Below are positions 1 through 5,504 of a DNA stretch of 6,765 nt, in pieces (the stretch's first letter is position 1; each line of letters begins with the position of its first letter). The position numbers were made by a program, and so were the translations under genes. The notes beneath the pieces were generated by a model. That model saw nothing but the letters and a program-made list of their open reading frames with translations, had not been told where the DNA came from and ran no database searches. Source of the stretch: CAZAGO01 sp964485045 (GTDB lineage: Archaea; Nanobdellota; Nanobdellia; Pacearchaeales; GW2011-AR1); the NCBI GenBank assembly GCA_964485045.1, contig CAZAGO010000026.1:1-6765 (forward strand). Direction: 5' to 3'.

Positions 1-4
1 ACTT

Positions 5-76
5 CATACATATTCACAATATTCAAATTCTTCCTGAGGCTTTATGTTGTGAAAATTCCATACATATTCACAATAT
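5..76. repeat. 18-bp direct repeat, two copies
   Basis: CATACATATTCACAATAT occurs at 5-22 and again, identical, at 59-76, so the period is 54 bp. Between them, 44-53 (ATGTTGTGAA) is a 9/10 inverted match to the TTCACAATAT half of each copy, so alternative hairpins could form. The period is a multiple of three and both strands are open for about 25 codons here (+ from the window edge to a stop near 81; - from about 90 to 4), but neither frame has a start codon inside the window. It could be a regulatory site pair or the remnant end of a gene outside the window. Nothing else is supportable in 1-130. Confidence 0.6.
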
Positions 77-130
77 GTTGAAGCTTGTTAGAATTTTATT
101 CAAAAAGATATTTTATGCTTTACAAAAAGT

Positions 131-139
131 TTTATAAGT
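131..139 (+). promoter_or_regulatory. TATA-like element upstream of the first tRNA 5' copy
   Basis: TTTATAAGT lies about 25-33 bp upstream of 164, the base matching position 1 of the tRNA in the leftmost repeat copy. This is the spacing expected of an archaeal TATA box. It may be the original tRNA promoter, now separated from the intact tRNA by the repeat array. It is called from composition and spacing only. Confidence 0.4.
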
Positions 140-199
140 TAAATTCTATGTGAAAGAATATGCGTGGGTGTGCCGGAGTGGTCAAAAAGGTTTTACCAT

Positions 200-299
200 N
201 NNNNNNNNNNNNNNNNNNNNNNNNNNNNNNNNNNNNNNNNNNNNNNNNNNNNNNNNNNNNNNNNNNNNNNNNNNNNNNNNNNNNNNNNNNNNNNNNNNN
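200..299. other. 100-N assembly gap inside the tandem array
   Basis: Exactly 100 N, the conventional filler for a gap of unknown size. The left side ends ...TTTTACCAT and the right side starts CCGTCATATT..., which is precisely the continuation of the 68-bp unit as read without a gap at 359-377. The true missing sequence is therefore probably a whole number of repeat units, possibly zero, rather than 100 unrelated bases. Confidence 0.9.
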
Positions 300-345
300 C
301 CGTCATATTTACATAGAAGTGAAGTTATCGCGTGGGTGTGCCGGA

Positions 346-367
346 GTGGTCAAAAAGGTTTTACCAT
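346..367 (+). other. Short inverted repeat at the tRNA/non-tRNA junction of the unit
   Basis: TGGT (347-350) pairs with ACCA (363-366), and after a bulged C351, AAAA (352-355) pairs with TTTT (359-362), leaving loop AGG (356-358). The structure straddles the point where tRNA-like sequence ends. A second copy of the same sequence is at 178-199. It could be a recombination or processing structure or chance; the A/T core is weak. Confidence 0.4.
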
Positions 368-370
368 CCG

Positions 371-379
371 TCATATTTA
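371..379 (+). promoter_or_regulatory. TATA-like element of the intact tRNA-Leu
   Basis: TCATATTTA lies 21-29 bp upstream of the tRNA first base at 400, a suitable position for an archaeal TATA box. Because it lies inside the 68-bp unit, the same element recurs in each unit (for example 303-311), so every truncated 5' copy would have its own potential promoter. The assignment rests on position and AT content only. Confidence 0.4.
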
Positions 380-399
380 CATAGAAGTGAAGTTATCGC

Positions 400-483
400 G
401 TGGGTGTGCCGGAGTGGTCAAACGGGCAGGACTTAAGATCCTGTAGCTTAGTGCTTACGCAGGTTCGAACCCTGTCACCCACA
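400..483 (+). tRNA. tRNA-Leu (anticodon TAA)
   Basis: An 84-nt type II tRNA that folds completely. The acceptor GTGGGTG (400-406) pairs with CACCCAC (476-482), with discriminator A483, as usual for Leu. The D-stem is CCG (409-411)/CGG (423-425), with GG at 416-417 in the loop. The anticodon stem CAGGA (427-431)/TCCTG (439-443) closes the loop CTTAAGA, so the anticodon is TAA (434-436), reading UUA. The long variable arm (444-458) has an AGC/GCT stem. The T-arm is GCAGG (459-463)/CCTGT (471-475) around TTCGAAC. CCA is not encoded (TAA follows the discriminator), so it is added after transcription. No intron is seen. UUA should be a heavily used codon in a genome this AT-rich, so the gene is probably important. 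Its 5' part is duplicated upstream in a tandem array. Confidence 0.97.
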
Positions 484-509
484 TAATATATTCCATGCTT
501 CCAATAATT

Positions 510-519
510 CTATAAAATT
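510..519 (+). promoter_or_regulatory. Possible promoter of the thermonuclease-like gene
   Basis: CTATAAAATT is a good TATA-like match about 55 bp before the ATG at 571, which would put a transcript start near 537-545 and give a leader of roughly 30 nt. No clear Shine-Dalgarno sequence precedes the ATG. A second AT-rich stretch at 543-552 would instead fit a leaderless transcript. The sequence alone does not decide between them. Confidence 0.3.
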
Positions 520-570
520 AGAAATTATAACTTTAATAGGGAAAAATAAAATTCCGCCTTTAAATAAGAG

Positions 571-1344
571 ATGGAAAATAAAAGAATTATTTTAATAGTG
601 CTGGGGCTCATCCTATTTGCCACTTTTTATTCCCAAATTGACAATTTTCTTAAAGAAGAATTTGAACAAATAAAATTTGCAAAAGTTGAAAGAGTTATTG
701 ATGGAGACACTATTATTGCTGAAGGCCAAACTATAAGACTTTTAGGAATAAATACTCCCGAAAAAGGAGAAAAGTATTATAACGAATCGAGATTCTTTTT
801 AGAAAAAGAGATTTTAAATAAAACAGTCGAGTTAAAATTTGGAAAAGAAAAAAAAGATTTGTATAATAGAACTCTTGCATATATCTTTATTGCTGATAAA
901 AATATAAATCAAGAAATGATTTCTAATGGATTTGCTAATGCTTATTTTTCTTCTGGAAAAGACTACTATTTTCCTCTTTTTCTAAAAACATGGAAGAGTT
1001 GTGTTGAACGAGAAATAAACTATTGCGCAAAATCAAAAAATATATGTGCTAACTGCATTATTCTTAAAGAATTGAATTATGAAAAACAAAAAGTTACACT
1101 AAAAAATATCTGTGGAATCTCTTGTAATTTAACAAAATGGAAAATAAAAGATGAGGGAAGAAAAAAATTTGTATTTCCAGAATTTATTCTTGAACCAAAT
1201 AAAGAAATCTCAATAATTGTTGGGAAGAATAAAATAGAAGGAGTTTTAATTTGGGAAAGAGAAGATTATGTTTGGACAAAAGCAGGCGATACTCTCTTTT
1301 TAAGAGACCCTGAAGATAAACTTATCCTATGGTATAACTACTAA
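571..1344 (+). CDS. Membrane-anchored or secreted thermonuclease-like protein with lamin-tail-like C-terminus
   Basis: A staphylococcal-nuclease (SNase/TNase) family protein of 257 residues, predicted to cut DNA or RNA outside the membrane. Residues 5-20 form a hydrophobic N-terminal segment (anchor or signal). The SNase domain spans about 36-127. VIDGDT gives D46 (S. aureus nuclease D21), R56 matches R35, the INTPE motif gives N61 and E64 (D40 and E43), and Y98-N-R100 matches Y85/R87. The Asp40 metal ligand is therefore Asn; the other catalytic positions are kept. A Cys-rich linker follows (C144, C152, C159, C162, then C181, C185), which could form disulfides or bind metal. Residues about 173-257 resemble a lamin-tail domain: a W190-K-I start, LEPNKEISIIVG, and a W...AGDTLFLRDPEDKL ending. 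ATG 571 is chosen because it directly precedes the hydrophobic segment. A role in nucleotide scavenging or host/competitor DNA degradation is inference. The gene ends before a T-run and appears monocistronic. Confidence 0.88.
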   Translation: MENKRIILIVLGLILFATFYSQIDNFLKEEFEQIKFAKVERVIDGDTIIAEGQTIRLLGINTPEKGEKYYNESRFFLEKEILNKTVELKFGKEKKDLYNRTLAYIFIADKNINQEMISNGFANAYFSSGKDYYFPLFLKTWKSCVEREINYCAKSKNICANCIILKELNYEKQKVTLKNICGISCNLTKWKIKDEGRKKFVFPEFILEPNKEISIIVGKNKIEGVLIWEREDYVWTKAGDTLFLRDPEDKLILWYNY

Positions 1345-1353
1345 AAAAAGAAC

Positions 1354-1362
1354 ATTTTTTCT
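1354..1362 (+). terminator. T-run terminator after the thermonuclease-like gene
   Basis: Six consecutive T (1355-1360) lie 11 nt after the stop codon, in an 84-bp gap that also holds the next promoter-like element. Archaeal termination commonly uses oligo-T without a hairpin. None is seen here. Confidence 0.45.
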
Positions 1363-1373
1363 ATTACAGAAAT

Positions 1374-1381
1374 ATTTATAA
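1374..1381 (+). promoter_or_regulatory. Probable promoter of the lipoprotein/surface-protein unit
   Basis: ATTTATAA is preceded by an A-rich BRE-like stretch (CAGAAAT). It lies about 50 bp before ATG 1429, predicting a start near 1400-1407 and a leader of about 25 nt. A weaker ATTATAT at 1398-1404 would fit a leaderless transcript instead. Confidence 0.4.
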
Positions 1382-1428
1382 ACACTTTTAAGTAGTCAAT
1401 TATATCGTTAATTTGTTACTATTAAAAA

Positions 1429-2667
1429 ATGTCTATAGAAAATAAAATTAAGGAAAAAAGTCTTAGAAAAAGACTAGTAGGATATTCTTCTAAGGGTTTA
1501 GTTGCAATTGCTCTTCTTGGATTAACTGCGTGTAGTACTCCCTCTAAAATACAATACCCTATTTTAGATAGAGAAGGAAAAAGAACTGAAATGTACCTTG
1601 AAGAAAAAGATTATCAAAAAATTGCTCAACAAGAAAAAATAATTGAAATACCAAATTACAAAGGATTTTATGTTCAGAGAGGATTAAAAGATGGTCATTA
1701 CCCTATTTTTGATAATAAAGGTATAAAAACAAAATTACGTCTCGATGAAAAAACTTATCAAAAAATTTGTAATCAAAAAAAGCTTATTGAAGTCCCAGAT
1801 TACAAAGGATTTTATATACAAATTGGAGAACAAAATTCTGAAAAAATAGAAGCAGCTGAAAAGAAAATTAAAACCTCTCCGCAAGAAGAGACTTCTAGAA
1901 TAATAGAAGAAAACATCTCCGATAAAAAAGGATATTCTTTAGTTGATGAAAAGTCTTTCAACGATAAAACAATTGGAAAGCCTAATGTCGCTGCATCTTT
2001 TGCTAATAAAAATGAAATTGAAAACCCAATTAAAATAAATTACAAAGCTAAAGCAATAATTATTCCTTCAGAAGAAATTGAAAGCAAACAAGAGAGGTTA
2101 GAAGAAGAGACGCCTAAACCTGTTATAGTAGAATCTAAATTAACTTCGGATAAATATTATCCAATATTTAATAAAGAAAAGGAAAAGATAGGTCTCTATA
2201 TTGAAGAAAGTCTATATAAGAAACTCTCAAAAGAAAAAAAGGAAGGGGATTTCTTTGAAATTCCTAGTCTTGATGGACTATACATTCAATCTGGAAAGGG
2301 AAAGCTAGCCTCTTTTTTAAATATTTTTTCAAGTGGAGGAAGCTATATGAACGTTTACTCTAAAGGGGGAGTTGTAGAGGGAATTTATGCTTCTGAGATA
2401 AAAATGCGAGATATTTGTTATAAACCTTTTGTATATAAACCAAATACATTCAAAGAAGAACAATCCTACGATGGAAGGTTCGAAAAAATCCCTGGTACAT
2501 CTCTAGAACTCCGATGTGTTGTTTTTGAAGACCCAGAAAAATCTAACCCTCTTGGGTCTGGCGGTGGCGCTGGAGCCGGTGGAGCAGGAGGAGGCGCTGG
2601 AGGTGGAGGAGGTGCTGGAGGCGGTGGCGGAGCCGGTGGAGGTGGCGGAGGCTCTGGCGGAGGATAA
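1429..2667 (+). CDS. Putative repeat-containing lipoprotein with poly-Gly/Ala tail
   Basis: I do not recognise a named family for this 412-residue protein. The N-terminus is basic (K10-R15), then hydrophobic, then ends LTAC35, a good lipobox. It is therefore probably exported and lipid-anchored at C35, although lipoproteins are poorly described in DPANN archaea. Three copies of a ~43-residue motif follow, at about 43-85, 91-133 and 244-291. The consensus begins YPI(L/F) and is followed by a short charged turn, a YL/LRL strand, EE/EK..Y.K(I/L), then E(I/V)P..(K/D)G(F/L)Y(V/I)Q.G. Copies 1 and 2 are closest; copy 3 is separated by a Lys/Glu-rich, probably disordered linker (about 135-240). A further folded region (about 292-374) has two Cys. 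The last 37 residues are only Gly, Ala and Ser. The downstream surface-protein gene starts 5 nt after the stop, so the two are probably co-transcribed and may act together on the cell surface. The function is unknown. Confidence 0.8.
   Translation: MSIENKIKEKSLRKRLVGYSSKGLVAIALLGLTACSTPSKIQYPILDREGKRTEMYLEEKDYQKIAQQEKIIEIPNYKGFYVQRGLKDGHYPIFDNKGIKTKLRLDEKTYQKICNQKKLIEVPDYKGFYIQIGEQNSEKIEAAEKKIKTSPQEETSRIIEENISDKKGYSLVDEKSFNDKTIGKPNVAASFANKNEIENPIKINYKAKAIIIPSEEIESKQERLEEETPKPVIVESKLTSDKYYPIFNKEKEKIGLYIEESLYKKLSKEKKEGDFFEIPSLDGLYIQSGKGKLASFLNIFSSGGSYMNVYSKGGVVEGIYASEIKMRDICYKPFVYKPNTFKEEQSYDGRFEKIPGTSLELRCVVFEDPEKSNPLGSGGGAGAGGAGGGAGGGGGAGGGGGAGGGGGGSGGG
2554..2664 (+). repeat. Low-complexity Gly/Ala/Ser-coding tract
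   Basis: This 37-codon, very G-rich tract ends the lipoprotein-like gene and stands out sharply from the AT-rich surroundings. The codons vary (GGA, GGT, GGC, GGG; GCT, GCC, GCA), so it is not a pure microsatellite; the variety suggests the residues themselves are maintained. It encodes 28 Gly or more with interspersed Ala and two Ser, and reaches the stop codon directly. Long antisense reading frames across it are by-products of this composition. Confidence 0.9.
2659..2663 (+). promoter_or_regulatory. Shine-Dalgarno-like GGAGG inside the Gly tail
   Basis: GGAGG ends 9 nt before the ATG at 2673 and is formed by the last glycine codons of the upstream gene. It could support translational coupling of the surface-protein gene, but the tract is so G-rich that chance is an equal explanation. 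Confidence 0.35.
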
Positions 2668-2672
2668 ATAGA

Positions 2673-5012
2673 ATGGAAAATAATTTTATAAAAAGATTGA
2701 GTTTGATTTTAATTGTAATTCCTATTTTTTTAAATATACTTCCTCTTGTTTTTGCCACAGGAATTACTGAAGTAGACAACTTTTATGATATGTCCAATCA
2801 ACCTTTAACGAATGTCAGAAATGTTTTCTATCATTGTTCAGGAGCTTATATTAATCCTCAAGGAGAGATGAGATGTACAAGTGTTGGTTCTCTTCTCTAC
2901 GACCTAAACTCTGGTGCTTCTAATAGTATGATTTTTCAATATCCATATAATCCTTTATCAACTGCCTCAAATCCAGATTATTATGCTCAATATGTATTCA
3001 AAGATTGTTACATCCCTCATGATTATATTAAATATGTTTGGGGGCAGGGGGCAACTTTAAACTTTGATTATAATTTTTATAAGGTAAAATCTTGCCATTC
3101 ACCAATTGATTCATTTAGTATAACAAATACAAATTATGCAAACGAACCAGTTATAATTAATATGAATGTTGTTGCAGAAGCAGATGCTAAAGGAGCTTTT
3201 AAAGATTATAATAATGGAGAAGTTTGGTATCCTCCATTTGGAGATTATACTACTGAAACAAAAATAACTTTCTCAGTAAGAGATAATCTTGGTAACCTTG
3301 CATACATTCAATCAAAAATAGTAAATATTTCTTGGGATTCTTCTATGAATGTTCAATTTTCATGGACCCCTTTAATTCAGGGAAATTATACTGCAAAAAT
3401 GGAAACAGAAGTTATTGATTGTCAGTGTGAAAGCAATTTTAAAGAATCTTCTGAAAAAGAATTTCTTGTTTGGCCTGCAAGACCAAAAGATGAATGTTAC
3501 ACTATCCTTAATGACTTAGAAGCATCTCCTAATCCTGCAACTTCTGGAAATCCAATAATGATTAGTTTTAATAAAATAAGTAATTATGCGGACAATCTTT
3601 TTGCAAAAACTGCTACCCCTACAAATATAAGTTATGAAATAAAAGAAGGAACTATTCTTGTATCTTCAGGAAATCTTTTAATTTCTGCGAATTCAAATAC
3701 AAATGACTATCAAAAAATAACGCTTCCGTGGACCCCCTCTCAGGGAGGAAATTATAATATTAAGATTACGGGAATCGCTCAGAGCCCACTTTGCCTTGGA
3801 AAAACAAACCCTGTAGATACCGCAATATTGGGTATTTTCGTAAGCGATATTCCTCAATATAATATCCAATTTAATATCAAAGATATTTCTGGAAATCCAA
3901 TTAATCAAACAACAGTTATTTTAGATTCATTAACTGGAAATACAGATTCGTCTGGAAATGTAAACTTTAAAATTAACCCTGGAACATATAATTGGCAAGT
4001 TTCAAAAGCAGGGTATATCTCTCAAACCGGAAGCACAATTGTGAACGCAAATAAAACTATTTCAATAATCTTAGCTTCTTCAATCATTCCTGGAACCTTT
4101 CCTCCCATTTTAAGTATTCCAACTCAAAATTTATTAAAAAATTCTGGATATAATGATAATATTTTAAATCTTAAATCTTATACTACCGATGCTGACACAC
4201 CTATAAACAATATTATTTATTCAATTATCTCACAATCAAATATAACTTTATTAAATTGTAGTATAGATGTAAATAAATATTTAGATTGTAATGTAAAAAA
4301 TGACACAATTGGATTTAGCCAAATAACAGTCTCTGCTTCAGATGGAACAAATAGCAATCTGAATTCATTTTTTGTATATATCGGAACTTTCATAAATGGC
4401 ACGACAGTAGAGCTTCTTTATCCTATTGGAGAAGAAAAATTATCCAAAAGTATCAATATATCTTGGATTGCACTAAACTCAGAAAATAATGCCTTAGCTA
4501 TAAGTTTGTATTACAGTACAAATAATGGGACAACTTGGAATGTTATAAAAGAAAATGAAAGTAATTATGGAAATTATACTTGGAATACAAAAGCATATCC
4601 AAATGGAAAATACTTACTAAGAATAAAAGCTGTCGATATTATTTATGGAACAACTGTATACGATCAAACTCAAAAAGAATTCAGTATCTTTAATTCTGCA
4701 GGAACAAAGTCTAGTTCAGATAAAGAGAAAATAATAGAAATTTGTGAACCGGTATGGGAATGCTCTTCTTGGACTGATTGTTCTAACGGAATACAAACAA
4801 GAATATGTACCGATATTAATTTCTGTAAAAATTATTTCGAAAAAACATCTGAAGTGAGGAGTTGTGGAGATACTGAAAGAATAATTTTAGAACTTAAAAC
4901 TCTTGAAAAAGTATCATTATTTAAAAAAATATTTATATGGATTCTTCCAATAGGTTTAATTTTAGTCTCTATTGGAATTATTTTTGCTCTTATTCTATTT
5001 AGAAAAAAATAA
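2673..5012 (+). CDS. Large multidomain surface protein, Ig-like modules plus TSP1-like motif, C-terminal membrane anchor
   Basis: A 779-residue exported protein with a type I-like topology. Residues 7-28 are a signal peptide with probable cleavage after VFA28, and about 750-776 is a transmembrane anchor followed by RKK. In between are two related Ig-like modules, about 143-267 and 274-392, sharing a WTP..(Q)GNY..K signature followed by a Cys. Next comes a carboxypeptidase-regulatory/PEGA-like module (about 396-466, with ISGNPI, TDSSGNV, INPGTYNW and KAGY). A cadherin- or Ig-like module follows (about 477-570, DADTP to ASDGTN), then another Ig-like module (about 574-673, LLYPIGEE to YLLRIKAVD). 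Last is a TSP1-like Cys module (about 691-732: C.PVWECSSWTDCSNG.QTR.C ending RSCG). Many N-x-S/T sites suggest N-glycosylation. Such architectures are typical adhesin or surface-layer-associated proteins; contact with a host or with the upstream lipoprotein is inference. The gene sits 5 nt after the lipoprotein stop. Confidence 0.85.
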   Translation: MENNFIKRLSLILIVIPIFLNILPLVFATGITEVDNFYDMSNQPLTNVRNVFYHCSGAYINPQGEMRCTSVGSLLYDLNSGASNSMIFQYPYNPLSTASNPDYYAQYVFKDCYIPHDYIKYVWGQGATLNFDYNFYKVKSCHSPIDSFSITNTNYANEPVIINMNVVAEADAKGAFKDYNNGEVWYPPFGDYTTETKITFSVRDNLGNLAYIQSKIVNISWDSSMNVQFSWTPLIQGNYTAKMETEVIDCQCESNFKESSEKEFLVWPARPKDECYTILNDLEASPNPATSGNPIMISFNKISNYADNLFAKTATPTNISYEIKEGTILVSSGNLLISANSNTNDYQKITLPWTPSQGGNYNIKITGIAQSPLCLGKTNPVDTAILGIFVSDIPQYNIQFNIKDISGNPINQTTVILDSLTGNTDSSGNVNFKINPGTYNWQVSKAGYISQTGSTIVNANKTISIILASSIIPGTFPPILSIPTQNLLKNSGYNDNILNLKSYTTDADTPINNIIYSIISQSNITLLNCSIDVNKYLDCNVKNDTIGFSQITVSASDGTNSNLNSFFVYIGTFINGTTVELLYPIGEEKLSKSINISWIALNSENNALAISLYYSTNNGTTWNVIKENESNYGNYTWNTKAYPNGKYLLRIKAVDIIYGTTVYDQTQKEFSIFNSAGTKSSSDKEKIIEICEPVWECSSWTDCSNGIQTRICTDINFCKNYFEKTSEVRSCGDTERIILELKTLEKVSLFKKIFIWILPIGLILVSIGIIFALILFRKK

Positions 5013-5039
5013 AAAGGGTTATTCATTAGCTTAAGTTAT

Positions 5040-5444
5040 ATGGGAGACATTTTAAAGGCAGTTATAATTGCTACATTGATTGCAGGAGCAGTGTTCTTAG
5101 TTCTGTTTTTTTCAATAAGTTATATCGTGGTTTTTTCTAAATTAATCCCTTTAAATTATGAATGGTCTGAAAAAAGCATTGATTTTTGGGATTTTAATAA
5201 AGATCCTGGTAAATATTTAGGAAAAAAAGTAGCTGCACAAGGAAAATTTAGACCGGAATCTGAGTTTTATATAGAATGTAATAAAACAATAGATACTCTA
5301 ACCGATGAAGATGGATACTTCATAAAAGTTTGTGGAAATAATGAAGAGCTTGAAAAAGGAAAAACATATACTCTTAAAGGAAAAATTGTAAAAGATATTT
5401 CAAATGTCACAAAAGCAGAAGGTTACCTTCTTAAAGTAATTTAA
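5040..5444 (+). CDS. Small membrane-anchored protein with OB-fold-like domain
   Basis: A 134-residue protein with one hydrophobic segment (about 6-34) and a soluble region of about 80 residues. From residue 56 the pattern PGKYLGKKVAAQGKF, then DEDGYFIKV, then GKTYTLKGKIV and GYLLKVI gives the alternating strands of an OB-fold like those in tRNA_anti/CcmE-type small domains. I cannot assign a specific family. C80 and C98 could form a disulfide if the domain is outside the cell. The gene lies 27 nt after the surface-protein stop, close enough for read-through transcription. No Shine-Dalgarno sequence is seen, and an AT-rich stretch near 5005-5014 could also drive a leaderless transcript. ATG 5040 is chosen because it directly precedes the membrane segment. 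Binding of oligonucleotides or oligosaccharides is possible for the fold but unproven. Confidence 0.75.
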   Translation: MGDILKAVIIATLIAGAVFLVLFFSISYIVVFSKLIPLNYEWSEKSIDFWDFNKDPGKYLGKKVAAQGKFRPESEFYIECNKTIDTLTDEDGYFIKVCGNNEELEKGKTYTLKGKIVKDISNVTKAEGYLLKVI

Positions 5445-5484
5445 TTTGAATCTATTTTAAGCTCTTAAAGTAAAACCGAAAATC

Positions 5485-5492
5485 ATTTAAAC
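5485..5492 (+). promoter_or_regulatory. Possible SRP RNA promoter
   Basis: ATTTAAAC lies about 20-30 bp upstream of the region where the SRP RNA appears to begin (about 5505-5515). It is a fair TATA-like match in the 60-bp spacer after the preceding gene, which shows nothing else recognisable. Confidence 0.35.
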
Positions 5493-5504
5493 ATCTATCT
5501 TGTC

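Larger units (their letters stand above)
163..422 (+). repeat. 68-bp tandem array built on the 5' part of tRNA-Leu
   Basis: One complete unit is 331-398. The next copy begins at 399 and becomes the intact tRNA. To the left are a 37-bp unit start (163-199), the N gap, and a 31-bp unit end (300-330). All overlapping stretches are identical: 163-199 equals 331-367, and 300-330 equals 368-398. Each unit opens with 24 bp (399-422 in the intact copy) covering one base of leader, the tRNA acceptor 5' strand, positions 8-9, the D-stem 5' strand and the whole D-loop. The remaining 44 bp is not tRNA and ends with the sequence that precedes the intact tRNA. Identity to the tRNA stops exactly before the 3' strand of the D-stem (after A422). 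Each unit contains a TATA-like stretch (CATATTTA) about 25 bp before the next tRNA start, and a short inverted repeat at 346-367. The array could come from tandem duplication, repeated site-specific insertion at the tRNA 5' part, or partly from misassembly. Confidence 0.85.

Noticed and set aside
4..90. Minus-strand coding fragment with repeated Tyr-Cys-Glu-Tyr-Val
   Set aside because: It is open for only about 28 codons between stops with no start codon; the repetition just reflects the 18-bp direct repeat.
150..446. Short + strand reading frames across the repeat array and N gap
   Set aside because: They are formed by the tandem repeat reading through undetermined bases and into the tRNA gene; no start signal or protein-like composition supports them.
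163..483. CRISPR array
   Set aside because: All units are identical over their full 68 bp with no variable spacers, and the repeated part is tRNA sequence.
163..483. Split (trans-spliced) tRNA gene
   Set aside because: An intact, fully folding tRNA-Leu is present at 400-483. The truncated copies stop in the D-loop, away from the known split sites, and have no matching 3' part in the window.
2543..2779. Minus-strand frame opposite the Gly-rich tail
   Set aside because: It is antisense to a low-complexity G-rich tract and the next gene's signal peptide; its His/Leu/Arg-rich product is an artefact of composition.
3693..5026. Minus-strand frames at 3693-3908, 4217-4402 and 4832-5026
   Set aside because: They lie wholly or almost wholly within the well-supported 779-residue + strand gene and have no recognisable features.
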